Shown: positions 8,817 through 19,008 of the stretch, piece after piece
Position numbering within the stretch: the stretch's first letter is position 1
How the letters are laid out: every line of letters starts with the position of its first letter
Source: Mongoliibacter sp.
Lineage (GTDB): Bacteria > Bacteroidota > Bacteroidia > Cytophagales > Cyclobacteriaceae
Direction of reading: 5' to 3'
NCBI RefSeq assembly: GCF_007692705.1
Contig: NZ_REBN01000201.1
Location: 27,150-91,149 of the forward strand
Length of the DNA stretch: 64,000 bases
Notes under the pieces: generated by a model
What the model saw: the letters and a program-made list of their open reading frames with translations, nothing else
The model's database searches: none
What the model was told of the DNA's origin: nothing
Position numbers and translations under genes: made by a program

Positions 8817-9830
8817 ATGCTTTTAGAAGATAGAATCAATGCTTTTGCAAAACTCGGAGATCGAATTGCGACCTTGTCTGATGATAAGTTTGAAGAACTT
8901 TATAGAAAGATTAAAAATAATAACAGTTGGTTTACGAAAGAAAATGTCAAAAATGCCTTTTTGGGTTTGCAACTTTTCCTTGATAGGAAAGAGCTGAAAG
9001 AATGGATAATTCCTTATAACCTTGATTCGGTCAGGGATAAGAAAACAATTGGTTTAATGCTGGCGGGAAATATTCCTGCAGTAGGATTTCATGATATTCT
9101 TTGCGTTTTGATTACTGGACACAAAGCAGCAATAAAGCTTAGCACAACTGATTCAGCCTCTATACAATGGTTGGTTAACAGTTTGATTGAAATTGAGTCG
9201 CGTTTTGGTGAGTTGGTTAGCTTTGAAGATATGTTGAGAAATAAAGATGCCTATATCGCTACTGGAAGCGATAATTCCTCCCGTTACTTTGATTACTATT
9301 TTGGGAAGTATCCTCATATCATTCGCAAAAACAGGACATCTGTAGCAGTTTTGAAAGGTGATGAGAAAGGAGCTGATTTTTTGTCCTTGGGTAAGGACAT
9401 ATTCCAATATTTTGGGTTAGGCTGTAGAAATGTATCTAAAATTTTTATTCCAAATAAAGAAATTCTTACAGACTTGCTTGATGCCGTAGAAGCATTCAAC
9501 TACCTCGCAGACCACCATAAATACAGAAACAATTACGATTATAATAAATCCATATACCTGGTCAATAGTGAAGTGCATCTTGATAATGGTTTTCTTCTTT
9601 TGAAGGAAAGTGAGGAGTTAGTTTCTCCAATTTCCGTATTGTATTATGAGGTATACTCTGATCAAGCTGGCTTAAAAGAGAAAATTGAAGCGATTTCGGC
9701 AAAAACACAGTGTGTCGTCAGTAAAGATGCATGGTATCCACAAAGTTTTCCTTTCGGACGGGCACAATGTCCAACCTTATCCGATTATTCGGACGGTGTT
9801 GATACGATTTCTTTTCTGAAAGGTCTATAG
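8817..9830 (+). CDS. LuxC-family acyl-CoA reductase
   Basis: The 337-residue protein has LMLAGNIPAVGFHDILCVL (80-98), the nucleotide-binding start of the LuxC/aldehyde dehydrogenase fold, and FGLGCRNVSKIF with the candidate catalytic C203. A terminal AQCPTLSDYSDGVDTISFL block is also typical. LuxC enzymes reduce acyl-CoA or acyl groups to aldehydes with NADPH. No other lux genes are present, so bioluminescence is not implied. In Bacteroidetes such genes are often near ferredoxin genes, as here. The SCFA permease gene follows after 30 bp on the same strand and is probably in the same transcript. The product aldehyde is unknown. Confidence 0.85.
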   Translation: MLLEDRINAFAKLGDRIATLSDDKFEELYRKIKNNNSWFTKENVKNAFLGLQLFLDRKELKEWIIPYNLDSVRDKKTIGLMLAGNIPAVGFHDILCVLITGHKAAIKLSTTDSASIQWLVNSLIEIESRFGELVSFEDMLRNKDAYIATGSDNSSRYFDYYFGKYPHIIRKNRTSVAVLKGDEKGADFLSLGKDIFQYFGLGCRNVSKIFIPNKEILTDLLDAVEAFNYLADHHKYRNNYDYNKSIYLVNSEVHLDNGFLLLKESEELVSPISVLYYEVYSDQAGLKEKIEAISAKTQCVVSKDAWYPQSFPFGRAQCPTLSDYSDGVDTISFLKGL

Positions 9831-9860
9831 TAACCCTCACTGAATCAACGTGAAATCACG

Positions 9861-11171
9861 ATGAATTTGAATTTGAAATTCCCTTCCACATTTCAGATTG
9901 CGTTACTGCTAAGCTTGATTGTCTATCTATTAGCAGTAGCTATTACCCTTCCAATAGATGCAAATTTGCTGGGATATTCTTTTGAAGTACTAGGTTTTTG
10001 GAAAACAGGGTTTTGGGAATTGTTGGAGTTTACCATGCAGATGATTTTGATTTTGGTCCTAGGGCATACCTTAGCCATGTCAAAACCTGTCAATTACCTA
10101 TTGGATAAGGTTGCATCTACTGCCACCAACAATTCGCAGGCTGTTCTTATGACTGGAATGGGAGCTATAACAGGTGGATACATCAATTGGGGTTTCGGGT
10201 TGATTTTCGGAGCAGTACTGGCTAGGAAGATTGGAGAATATGCAAGTAGGAACAACATAGAAATCAATTACCCTCTCGTTGCAGCTTCAGGATACTTAGG
10301 GATGTTGGTATGGCATGGAGGTTTCTCAGGGTCATCTACCTTAAAAGTAGCAGAGGATAACCATTTTTTGGCTGATACGATTGGTACCATTACAGTAGAT
10401 CAAACCATCTTTTCCAGTTTTAATCTATGGGTAAATTTAAGTTTGATTATATGCTTGGGAATCTCTTTATACATCCTATCAAAAAGGCGTTTCATAAAAT
10501 TTGACATAGCTTTTGAGGATAAGATGTTTGAGAGAAAGAAAATAGTAGGGAAAGGTGTAGACAAACTGGGATATATCTTAGGGGTATTAATTTTGGTCTT
10601 GGTCTTGGTAGATTTTTTGAAAGTAGGTGACGAGGGATGGGGTTTTCTGGATTTGAACTTTGTAAACTTTGCTTTGCTCGGGTTTGGTCTTTTGGCTTTT
10701 GGAAGTCTTAATGAATATGTGATTTCCCTTAGGGATGCGGTCAAAGGAGCTACAGATATTTTAATTCAATTCCCCTTTTATGCCGGCATATTGGGGATCA
10801 TGAAATACAGCGGTTTGCTTGTTTTACTTGCAGACGATATGGTATCGCGGTCAGGGGCTGATACCTTTCCTTTACTTTCTTTTTTCAGCGCAGCCCTGAT
10901 CAATTTCTTTGTTCCCTCCGGTGGTGGGCAATGGGCCATACAGGGGCCTGTGGTCATGGAGGCAGCAGAAAAAATGGGCATAGAAATTCCCAAAATGATA
11001 TTGGTCTTTGCATATGGAGATCAAGTAAGTAATATGCTTCAGCCATTCTGGGCACTACCTTTACTTTCCATCACGGGATTGTCTGCTAAGGAGATTCTGA
11101 AATATACTTCAATATTCTTTTTGACAGCCTTTATAGTTTTTGGCTTATTTGTATGGTATGGAGTGTCCTAA
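9861..11171 (+). CDS. Short-chain fatty acid transporter, AtoE family
   Basis: The product has 436 residues and about 11-12 hydrophobic segments. TGMGAITGGYINWGFGLIFG, then GYLGMLVWHGGFSGSSTLKV and FVPSGGGQWAIQGPVV are conserved signatures of the AtoE/TIGR00366 family, which imports acetoacetate and short fatty acids. It follows the acyl-CoA reductase at 30 bp and may supply or remove short acids related to that enzyme, which is inference. No thiolase or CoA-transferase genes are adjacent, unlike the E. coli ato operon. Confidence 0.87.
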   Translation: MNLNLKFPSTFQIALLLSLIVYLLAVAITLPIDANLLGYSFEVLGFWKTGFWELLEFTMQMILILVLGHTLAMSKPVNYLLDKVASTATNNSQAVLMTGMGAITGGYINWGFGLIFGAVLARKIGEYASRNNIEINYPLVAASGYLGMLVWHGGFSGSSTLKVAEDNHFLADTIGTITVDQTIFSSFNLWVNLSLIICLGISLYILSKRRFIKFDIAFEDKMFERKKIVGKGVDKLGYILGVLILVLVLVDFLKVGDEGWGFLDLNFVNFALLGFGLLAFGSLNEYVISLRDAVKGATDILIQFPFYAGILGIMKYSGLLVLLADDMVSRSGADTFPLLSFFSAALINFFVPSGGGQWAIQGPVVMEAAEKMGIEIPKMILVFAYGDQVSNMLQPFWALPLLSITGLSAKEILKYTSIFFLTAFIVFGLFVWYGVS

Positions 11172-11239
11172 CGCTTTTTATAATTTGTATAAATACCACC
11201 GTTGAAAGGGTTATCACTTCCAATATTGGCCTATATTTT

Positions 11240-11247
11240 TATCTTTG
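11240..11247 (+). promoter_or_regulatory. -7 box for the aconitase gene
   Basis: TATCTTTG matches TAnnTTTG and lies 47 nt before the ATG at 11295. The -33 region is weak. Confidence 0.4.
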
Positions 11248-11294
11248 CGGTTTGTTTAGAAATTCTTTTCAACATTTAATAAATTCAATTCCAA

Positions 11295-13553
11295 ATGGCA
11301 TTTGATATAGAAATGATCAAGGCAGTGTATGCTAAGTTTCCTGAGCGGATAGCAGCTGCGAGAAAGGCAGTGGGAAGACCACTTACGCTGACCGAAAAAA
11401 TACTCTACGGACATTTGGCCCAAGGCGAGGCCAATCAGGCTTACGAAAGAGGTGTTTCTTACGTAGATTTTAATCCTGACAGGGTTGCCATGCAAGACGC
11501 TACTGCACAAATGGCCCTTTTACAATTTATGCAAGCTGGCAGAAGCCAAGTGGCAGTTCCTTCAACTGTGCACTGCGATCACCTTATACAAGCTGAAGTA
11601 GGTGCAACTGCAGATTTGAGCAAAGCAAAAGATAAAAACAGAGAGGTTTATGACTTCCTTTCATCTGTGTCCAATAAATACGGTATCGGTTTCTGGAAGC
11701 CTGGAGCAGGTATCATTCATCAAGTTGTACTGGAAAATTATGCATTTCCGGGAGGAATGATGATTGGTACAGATTCACATACACCAAATGCCGGTGGATT
11801 GGGGATGATAGCTATTGGAGTAGGTGGTGCAGATGCATGTGATGTCATGGCCGGATTACCTTGGGAACTAAAATTCCCAAAACTGATAGGTGTAAAATTG
11901 ACGGGTAAATTATCAGGATGGACCGCAGCAAAAGATGTTATCCTTAAAGTTGCTGGAATCCTTACTGTAAAAGGTGGAACAGGTGCAGTGGTCGAATATT
12001 TCGGAGAAGGAGCTAACTCTCTTTCTGCTACGGGAAAAGGAACCATCTGTAATATGGGAGCCGAAATAGGGGCGACGACTTCTATTTTTGGATATGACGA
12101 AAAATCCGAAGCTTACCTTAGAGGTACTGAAAGAGGAGATATTGCCGATATGGCAAATGGTATCAAAGAACACCTTAATGGAGATGCTGAAGTTTATGCT
12201 CAGCCTGAAAAATACTTTGATCAGGTAATCGAAATCAATCTATCCGAATTGGAACCACATATTAACGGTCCATTTACTCCGGATTTGGCTTGGCCTTTGT
12301 CTAAATTTGCAGCTGCGGTGAAAGAGAATGGTTGGCCGGCAAAATTGGAAGTTGGGCTTATAGGTTCCTGTACCAACTCCTCTTACGAAGATATTTCCAG
12401 AGCAGCCTCTTTGGCGCAACAGGCAGTCGATAAAAAACTTGTCGCTAAATCAGAATATACCATTACTCCAGGTTCAGAGCTCGTTAGGTTTACTGTAGAC
12501 AGAGATGGGTTTTTGGATACTTTTGGAAAAATGGGCGGGGTGGTTTTAGCCAATGCCTGTGGACCTTGTATTGGTCAATGGGCCAGACATGGTGCTGAAA
12601 AGCAAGAGAAGAACTCGATTATTACCTCATTCAACAGGAACTTTGCTAAAAGAGCTGATGGTAATCCAAATACGCATTCTTTTGTAGCTTCTCCAGAATT
12701 GGTGACCGCAATGGCAATTGCCGGCGATTTGACTTTCAACCCTATGACCGATACCCTGACTAACGAGGATGGTAAGCAGGTTAAACTGGATGAACCAGCT
12801 GGTTTGGAAATGCCTACTAAGGGTTTTGCGGTAGAAGATGCTGGCTACCAGGCTCCAGCCGAGGATGGATCTAAGGTAGAAGTCATAGTTGATGCTAAAT
12901 CTGAAAGACTCCAATTGCTTGAGCCATTTTCACCTTGGGAGGGGACAGATTTGACTGGTTTAAAATTATTGATCAAGGCAAAAGGGAAATGTACCACAGA
13001 CCATATTTCTATGGCTGGCCCATGGTTGAGATTTAGAGGGCATTTGGATAATATTTCTAATAACATGTTGATCGGTGCAGTAAACTCTTACAATGAACAG
13101 ACCAACCAGGTTAAAAATCAACTTACGGGCGAGTATGCTGAGGTACCTACAGTTCAAAGACAGTACAAACTTCATGGTGTAGGATCTATAGTAGTCGGTG
13201 ATGAAAACTATGGAGAAGGTTCTTCGAGAGAGCATGCGGCTATGGAGCCTAGGTTCCTTGGTGTAAGGGCTATCTTGGTAAAGTCTTTTGCCAGAATCCA
13301 TGAAACCAATCTTAAGAAACAAGGGATGCTTGCTTTGACTTTTGACAATCCAGCAGATTATGATCTCGTACAGGAGGATGATAAAATTGATATCGTTGGC
13401 TTGACTACTTTTAAGCCAGGATTGCCATTGACAGTGGTTTTAAATCATGCAGATGGAAGTAAAGATGAGATCAAAGTGAATCATACCTATAATGCAGGTC
13501 AGATCGAATGGTTCAAGGCTGGTTCAGCTTTGAATATGATCAAAACAGCTTAA
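11295..13553 (+). CDS. acn: Aconitate hydratase, mitochondrial type
   Basis: The protein has 752 residues, the length of mitochondrial-type aconitase rather than the longer AcnA/IRP or AcnB types. The [4Fe-4S] ligands are C359 in [10 protein letters not shown] and C422/C425 in [25 protein letters not shown] and a C-terminal swivel domain with [14 protein letters not shown] are also present. It interconverts citrate and isocitrate in the TCA cycle in the cytosol. The gene stands alone, with a -7 box about 47 nt upstream and a terminator 25 nt downstream. Confidence 0.97.
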   Translation: MAFDIEMIKAVYAKFPERIAAARKAVGRPLTLTEKILYGHLAQGEANQAYERGVSYVDFNPDRVAMQDATAQMALLQFMQAGRSQVAVPSTVHCDHLIQAEVGATADLSKAKDKNREVYDFLSSVSNKYGIGFWKPGAGIIHQVVLENYAFPGGMMIGTDSHTPNAGGLGMIAIGVGGADACDVMAGLPWELKFPKLIGVKLTGKLSGWTAAKDVILKVAGILTVKGGTGAVVEYFGEGANSLSATGKGTICNMGAEIGATTSIFGYDEKSEAYLRGTERGDIADMANGIKEHLNGDAEVYAQPEKYFDQVIEINLSELEPHINGPFTPDLAWPLSKFAAAVKENGWPAKLEVGLIGSCTNSSYEDISRAASLAQQAVDKKLVAKSEYTITPGSELVRFTVDRDGFLDTFGKMGGVVLANACGPCIGQWARHGAEKQEKNSIITSFNRNFAKRADGNPNTHSFVASPELVTAMAIAGDLTFNPMTDTLTNEDGKQVKLDEPAGLEMPTKGFAVEDAGYQAPAEDGSKVEVIVDAKSERLQLLEPFSPWEGTDLTGLKLLIKAKGKCTTDHISMAGPWLRFRGHLDNISNNMLIGAVNSYNEQTNQVKNQLTGEYAEVPTVQRQYKLHGVGSIVVGDENYGEGSSREHAAMEPRFLGVRAILVKSFARIHETNLKKQGMLALTFDNPADYDLVQEDDKIDIVGLTTFKPGLPLTVVLNHADGSKDEIKVNHTYNAGQIEWFKAGSALNMIKTA

Positions 13554-13576
13554 TTTAGCTAAGAAAAGTATTTTAT

Positions 13577-13617
13577 TTAAAAAGTCAGGTGGACCTATCC
13601 ACTTGACTTTTTTTTTA
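13577..13617 (+). terminator. Terminator of aconitase gene
   Basis: The stem AAAGTCAGGTGGA pairs with TCCACTTGACTTT, including G-T pairs, across loop CCTA. It is followed by T9. Confidence 0.85.
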
Positions 13618-13652
13618 GAAATTAGTTTAACTTTAGCTCCAATTAATCGAAA

Positions 13653-14897
13653 ATGTTGAACAATATATTTTCTATGGACTATGACAATTTAAGGATATCC
13701 TTTTTTTGGATAATTCTATTTTTTTCATTTTCCGCACCGCATACTATTTTTAGTCAAACGGTGGAGTCTGATGAACGGGCTTTATTGAATGTAGGGGAAA
13801 GTGAAGGTATCAGTTTTTCCAAAGACTCACTATTTTTGATGAACCTGAGATTCAGGATGCAAAACAGGGCTGGTTTTAATACTTTAGAAGGAGATGCATT
13901 TGAGGTAAGCGAATATGAAATGCGCGTTAGGAGGTTGAGGTTGAGATTCGACGGGTTTGTCGGTAATCCAAGGTTCCAATACTATATTCAATTGGCTTTT
14001 TCAAAAGCAGATCTGGATTTGGAAACAAGTGTAGTGGCACAACCTATTAGAGATGCCATTTTGTATTACTTTATCAATGAAAATCTTTATGTAGGTTTTG
14101 GTCAATCCAAGTTGCCGGGGAATAGACAGCGGGTAATCAGTTCTGGTAACCTCCAATTTGCGGATAGATCAACAGCCAATGCTATTTTCACCCTAGACAG
14201 GGATTTCGGGATTTTTCTATATAAAACAATTCCTTTTAAAAATCAATCTATTTTACAGTTAAAAGGCGTAATTTCAACTGGGGATGGAAGGAATGCTTCT
14301 GCTATAAATGATGGTTTGGCATACACTGGAAGAGTTGAATTTTTACCATTTGGAAGGTTTACCAATAGCGGAGACTATTCAGAAGGTGATTTTGAATTCG
14401 AACCCAAACCAAAGTTAGCTTTAGGGCTTACTTATTCTGATAATCAAAAAGCTACTAGAACTGGAGGACAGTTAGGGCAGGAGTTGTTTGATCCCCGAAA
14501 TATGAATAGCTTTATTGTAGATGGGATATATAAACACCTTGGTTGGGCTGTAATGGGAGAATACCTACATAGATCGTCTGTTGATCCCGTTACCAGCAAT
14601 GAACAGGGAGATATCCGGTATGTATTCGTGGGTTGGGGCTTAAACTCCCAAGTCAGTAAAATGTTGGATCGCAAGAATGAGCTTGCAGTTCGGTATTCAA
14701 AAGTGACTCCGAATGTGCAAATCAGCGAATTTCAACAGCGTGTGGACGAAGCTTTAGTAGGATTTACCCACTATGTCAATGGGCATCGGATCAAAGTTCA
14801 GGCGAACCTTGGGTACAAATGGCTTGAGGGATTGGCTAAATTTGAAAATACGGGGAATTCGTGGACCGGTATGTTTCAGGTTGAATTTGGAATTTGA
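13653..14897 (+). CDS. Outer-membrane porin, phosphate-selective OprO/OprP type
   Basis: The product is 414 residues with a hydrophobic leader ending near TIFSQ. An in-frame ATG at 13674 gives a more compact signal peptide and may be the true start. RRLRLRFDGFVGNPRFQYYIQ and LYVGFGQSKLPGNRQRVISS are hallmarks of the PF07396 family. The C-terminal residues alternate with amphipathic strands and end GMFQVEFGI, with aromatic/hydrophobic terminal residues as in beta-barrels. Bacteroidetes members are often linked to anion uptake, but ligand specificity is unproven. The sensor kinase 137 bp downstream may be transcribed separately, because it has its own -7 box. Confidence 0.85.
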   Translation: MLNNIFSMDYDNLRISFFWIILFFSFSAPHTIFSQTVESDERALLNVGESEGISFSKDSLFLMNLRFRMQNRAGFNTLEGDAFEVSEYEMRVRRLRLRFDGFVGNPRFQYYIQLAFSKADLDLETSVVAQPIRDAILYYFINENLYVGFGQSKLPGNRQRVISSGNLQFADRSTANAIFTLDRDFGIFLYKTIPFKNQSILQLKGVISTGDGRNASAINDGLAYTGRVEFLPFGRFTNSGDYSEGDFEFEPKPKLALGLTYSDNQKATRTGGQLGQELFDPRNMNSFIVDGIYKHLGWAVMGEYLHRSSVDPVTSNEQGDIRYVFVGWGLNSQVSKMLDRKNELAVRYSKVTPNVQISEFQQRVDEALVGFTHYVNGHRIKVQANLGYKWLEGLAKFENTGNSWTGMFQVEFGI

Positions 14898-14978
14898 ATT
14901 TGACAAAAAACAAAAATGTTAATTTTAACAGCAAATTATTTGTTATAAAAAACAATTTACTGTATGTTTACGCAGTAT

Positions 14979-14986
14979 TAATTTTG
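14979..14986 (+). promoter_or_regulatory. -7 box for the hybrid kinase gene
   Basis: TAATTTTG matches TAnnTTTG, 48 nt before the ATG at 15035. The -33 element is unclear. Confidence 0.35.
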
Positions 14987-15034
14987 AATCACCCTATTCA
15001 ATTTTCCAAATTGTAAACTTATAAACTGCCTTCA

Positions 15035-18000
15035 ATGAAAGAGAGAGGTATTAACAGTACTTTTAAAAAAATCATTTACGAGTCCAGTGAGATGGTTTTT
15101 TTGGCGGATGATACTTATCCGTATAATATCTTTTACAGCAATCAGGCATTTGAAAATCTGATTGGGCAGTTTTTGGATGAAAAAAGCCTTGTTGGTTTAG
15201 GTTTGGACATCAACTCCTATATTTTTAATGAAGAGATGATTCTAAACTTTATGGGCGTAGAATATACATTTTTTCTAGAACTGCCTCAGGAAAATGCCTC
15301 CAATTACTTTTTATTTTATAAGGGAAAAGAAATGAGAGGGCAAGGGCTGCCTACCAAAAAGGATTCTCAGTATTTTTTTAGAAATACAGTAGACCTGATA
15401 GCGATTGGCCAGGAAACATACCTGACTTGGGTAAGTAATTCGATCAAACCGATGCTTGGCTATTCTCCTGAAGAAATAATTAATATTGAACTCTGCAGTT
15501 ATTTTCACCCAGATGATATTGAGCACGTCAGATCACTTACTTTTGATATCAGGCAAGAAAGAAAAAACAGTCAGTTTACAGCTCGACTATTGACTAAAGG
15601 AGGAGATTACAGATGGTTTGAATTCCATGTCCATTTTATTGTAGGCAAGTTCTATGCAATGGGCAGAGATGTTACGGAATTCAAATCAGAACTTATACAA
15701 AGAGAAAATTTAAATGATTTTTATGCTTTATGTGAAGAAGTCACTGACCTTGGATTTTTTGAGATTTCTACCCAATCAAATACTGTTTCGCTAACAGATT
15801 CTCTCAAGCGACTTTTAGCGGTGCAAAATGAGGGAGAATTGACCTTGGAAGAAATGATCAAAATATTTCAAGACTCTGATAGACCAATATTAAAAGAGGC
15901 TCTTTCTGAAATGATGGCTACAGGAAAAGGGATAGAATTGATACTTGAGGTGCCTGTTGAAGGATCACGATCCAAATGGGTGAAGTTAATAGGCCAAACC
16001 AATCAAGAGCAAAATAGGCACACAAGGTTGTTTGGGACTATCCAAGACATTACAGCATCTTTTGAGGAACAAAACAAGCTTGATGTCTATCGTGAATTGT
16101 TTTATCTCAGCCCTGATCCTATGATTATTTCAGATCTTTCAGGTAAAATCATTTACTCCAATCAAGCTGCGAGGAGTAAGTTTGCTCCTGATGGTCAGAT
16201 TACATTTCCCAATAAAATATCAGGATTTGAGCCCATCTTGGCAGATAAAGAAATATGGGATTCCCATGTTGAACAGCTGACTTCTTCCGGGAGTAAAGTT
16301 TACCAAAGTGCGGTGATCAATTCTTCAGGTAAAGAAATGGAAGCAGAGGTAAACGCTAAGTTTATACAGATTCAGGGGCAAACATTGGTGGTGTCTATTT
16401 TTAGGGATATTACAGGAAGAGAACTACCTATTCAAGCATCTTCTGATCCATCTGATTTCCTTCATCACCTTACAGAACATATTCCTGGAGCACTTTATCA
16501 ATTTGTATTGGACAAAGAAGGAGAGATGAAGTTTTCCTACCTAAGTCCCGGTATAAAAAATCTATTGGACTTGGGTGAGACAGAATTCACAGAGTTTAAT
16601 GATGTAGGCAAAGCAATTTCAAAAGTTCACCCGGAGGATATTGCCCAAGTACTTACTTCAACTGTAGCTTCAGCGAGGAAGCTTAGCCCTTGGACGTGTA
16701 AATTCAGAATTCAGGAACTTGGCACCACTGACTTCAAATGGGTGCAAGGCGCTGCAAAACCAGAATTACTCGAGAACGGGGATGTTGTTTGGTATGGATA
16801 CCTCACTGATATCACAGACCAAAAAATGTTTGAAGACAGGCTGCATAATGCTAGAGAAGAAGCAATGAAAGCCAGCCAAGTAAAATCAGAGTTTCTCTCC
16901 ATTATAAGTCATGAATTGCGCACTCCTTTAAATGCCATTTCAGGTTCTGTTTACTCCCTGCTTCAGGATGACCATACACCTGTTCAAAAGTCCGCTTTCA
17001 ATACCATTAATTTTGCAGTAGAGAATCTAATCACCATGATCAATGATCTCTTGGATTTCCAAAAAATAGAAGCGGGAAAATTGACTTTGGAAAATAGTCC
17101 AATGAGCCTTGGTGCCGTCGTTAAAAGCGTGGTAGATGGGTTACAATTCCATGCTAAAGACAGTGGAAACCAACTTCAATTGAAGATTAAGGACGATTTG
17201 GATTTGGAAGTCAAAGGCGATAAAGTTAGGATTGCCCAGGTTTTGAATAATCTTATTTCAAACGCCTTGAAATTTACAAAGAATGGAAATGTTGATGTCC
17301 TTTTGGAGCTTAAGTCACAGTCTGATTCTAAAGTTAAAGTCTATTTCGAAGTACGGGATAACGGTATCGGAATAGCAGAAGAACATAAGGCTAGGATTTT
17401 CAATGAATTTGATCAGATTCAGCATTCTTTTAGCAAAAAATATGGAGGAACTGGATTAGGCTTGTCCATAACCAAGAAACTACTGGACTTGATGGAAAGT
17501 AAGATCGACTTGCAATCTGAGATTAATGTTGGCTCATCATTCTTCTTCGAAATAGAATTTGAAAAAGTATATATTCAGCAGAATGAAGTGCAAGTTAAGC
17601 CCACTACAGATATCCCCGTCAGTTCTAATGGTAAGTATACAAGCTCAGATTCTGATCAGTTAGTAAATAGAGATTCTAAACAAGGTAAAAAAGGCCCCGC
17701 ATCCCTTTCAGAAGTTAGGTTGCTGATGGTAGAAGACAATGATGTAAATGCTTTGGTTTTAGGTAAGATCATCAAAAAGTGGGGTATTCAATACGAAAGG
17801 GTAAATAATGGCAAATTGGCAGTTGAGGCAATGCAGCAAGGTGAATTTGATTGTGTTCTGATGGATATACAAATGCCAGTAATGAATGGCTTTGAAGCAA
17901 CGGAAAAGATAAAGGAGTTTTCTGCCGTTCCTATTTTGGCTCTATCGGCTGCAGACAAAGTGGAAGTTATGGACAAAATTGATCAAGTAGGATTTACCGG

Positions 18001-18082
18001 TTTTGTAGCAAAGCCGATAGATGCTTCTGAATTACTTAGGAAGATTAAAGAAGTGCTCAATATTATTTCTCAGAGTGCTTGA
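15035..18082 (+). CDS. Soluble multi-PAS hybrid histidine kinase with receiver domain
   Basis: The protein has 1015 residues with no signal peptide or membrane span. The order is a divergent PAS-like N-terminus (about 1-100), a PAS/PAC unit (about 120-225, SPEEIINIELCSYFHPDDIE), a third PAS-like unit (about 230-345), a fourth (about 350-465, DPMIISDLSGKIIYSNQAA) and a fifth (about 480-600). HisKA follows with phosphoacceptor H626 in SHELRTPLN, then HATPase_c with NNLISNALKF, DNGIGI and GGTGLGLSI. The C-terminal receiver (about 885-1010) has phosphoacceptor D944 in LMDIQMPVMNG. No output DNA-binding domain is fused, so a phosphotransfer partner lies elsewhere. The 3' end overlaps the convergent TPR gene by 13 bp. 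Confidence 0.93.
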   Translation: MKERGINSTFKKIIYESSEMVFLADDTYPYNIFYSNQAFENLIGQFLDEKSLVGLGLDINSYIFNEEMILNFMGVEYTFFLELPQENASNYFLFYKGKEMRGQGLPTKKDSQYFFRNTVDLIAIGQETYLTWVSNSIKPMLGYSPEEIINIELCSYFHPDDIEHVRSLTFDIRQERKNSQFTARLLTKGGDYRWFEFHVHFIVGKFYAMGRDVTEFKSELIQRENLNDFYALCEEVTDLGFFEISTQSNTVSLTDSLKRLLAVQNEGELTLEEMIKIFQDSDRPILKEALSEMMATGKGIELILEVPVEGSRSKWVKLIGQTNQEQNRHTRLFGTIQDITASFEEQNKLDVYRELFYLSPDPMIISDLSGKIIYSNQAARSKFAPDGQITFPNKISGFEPILADKEIWDSHVEQLTSSGSKVYQSAVINSSGKEMEAEVNAKFIQIQGQTLVVSIFRDITGRELPIQASSDPSDFLHHLTEHIPGALYQFVLDKEGEMKFSYLSPGIKNLLDLGETEFTEFNDVGKAISKVHPEDIAQVLTSTVASARKLSPWTCKFRIQELGTTDFKWVQGAAKPELLENGDVVWYGYLTDITDQKMFEDRLHNAREEAMKASQVKSEFLSIISHELRTPLNAISGSVYSLLQDDHTPVQKSAFNTINFAVENLITMINDLLDFQKIEAGKLTLENSPMSLGAVVKSVVDGLQFHAKDSGNQLQLKIKDDLDLEVKGDKVRIAQVLNNLISNALKFTKNGNVDVLLELKSQSDSKVKVYFEVRDNGIGIAEEHKARIFNEFDQIQHSFSKKYGGTGLGLSITKKLLDLMESKIDLQSEINVGSSFFFEIEFEKVYIQQNEVQVKPTTDIPVSSNGKYTSSDSDQLVNRDSKQGKKGPASLSEVRLLMVEDNDVNALVLGKIIKKWGIQYERVNNGKLAVEAMQQGEFDCVLMDIQMPVMNGFEATEKIKEFSAVPILALSAADKVEVMDKIDQVGFTGFVAKPIDASELLRKIKEVLNIISQSA

Positions 18083-19008
18083 GCTTTATCTAAATAATCT
18101 TTTACCAACTCCATTTCGGGATCCTTCTGATAAACCTCTTCAAGGTACCGTAATGCCAATTCTGGTTGTGATTTCATAACATAGTATATGCCTTTATTCC
18201 GAAGAGCAAATAAATTTTTCGGGTTTTGCTTGAGGCTATAATTAATATCTTCAAGTCCAGCATCCAACTGTTCTGTGTAGAGTTTATACAGGCCTCTATT
18301 ATTGTAATAATAGGCTTGTCTAGGGTTTAGAGATATGGCTTTGTCTACCCAATCCAAAGCTCCGGCGAAATCTCCTTCTTCAAATGAAATCATAGATCTC
18401 AGGTTGAAAATATTAGCCTCTGTGGGATTCAGTGTTTCAGCTTCTTTCAATATTTGGGTGGCTTCTTCATATTCCTTAGCATAGAACAATAGAGTTGCCT
18501 TGTTGACCAAGAGATCTGGATTGGAAGGATCCAAAGCCAACCCTTTTTCAAAAGCCCTCAATGCTTCTCCATAATTTTTGAACTGATCTAATACAATCCC
18601 ATGGAGAAAATGACTTTGCCAGTTTTCCGGAAACTGATCTGTCAATTTCTCGGCATCTGCCAATGATTTGTAAAACTCTCCATTGTCCAAATAAGCTAAA
18701 CCTCTCTGAAACAATGCAAGGCTGTCATTTGGAGTATTGCCAATAATATGGGAAAAGTCTTTGATAGCTTCATCCAGCCTGGAAAGACGTAGGTAAACTA
18801 TCCCTCTATTGTACCTTGCATCTTTGTAATCGGGGTCTATCTTGAGTGCTTCGGTGTAAAAATCCAATGCAGATTTTGTATCATTTTCTTTCATTTTTTC
18901 ATTTCCCTTAAGAAAAAACCTTCCTTTTTTATCTTCTGTATTATCACAGGATAAAATCATAAATAAGCTAAAGATTATTAATATAATGGAATGTATGGAC
19001 GACTTCAT
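18070..19008 (-). CDS. Tetratricopeptide-repeat lipoprotein
   Basis: The 312-residue product has a lipoprotein signal ending MILSCDN. The mature part is about seven to eight TPR units of 34 residues, with repeats such as A-LDFYTEALKIDPDYKDARYN and ALDWVDKAISLNPRQAYYYN. TPR arrays scaffold protein-protein contacts, and this one would face the periplasm or sit at the outer membrane. The ATG overlaps the stop of the upstream AI-2E-type permease (19005-19008), so the two are translationally coupled. It is convergent with the hybrid kinase. No specific partner is recognisable. Confidence 0.87.
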   Translation of the reverse strand: MKSSIHSIILIIFSLFMILSCDNTEDKKGRFFLKGNEKMKENDTKSALDFYTEALKIDPDYKDARYNRGIVYLRLSRLDEAIKDFSHIIGNTPNDSLALFQRGLAYLDNGEFYKSLADAEKLTDQFPENWQSHFLHGIVLDQFKNYGEALRAFEKGLALDPSNPDLLVNKATLLFYAKEYEEATQILKEAETLNPTEANIFNLRSMISFEEGDFAGALDWVDKAISLNPRQAYYYNNRGLYKLYTEQLDAGLEDINYSLKQNPKNLFALRNKGIYYVMKSQPELALRYLEEVYQKDPEMELVKDYLDKAQAL

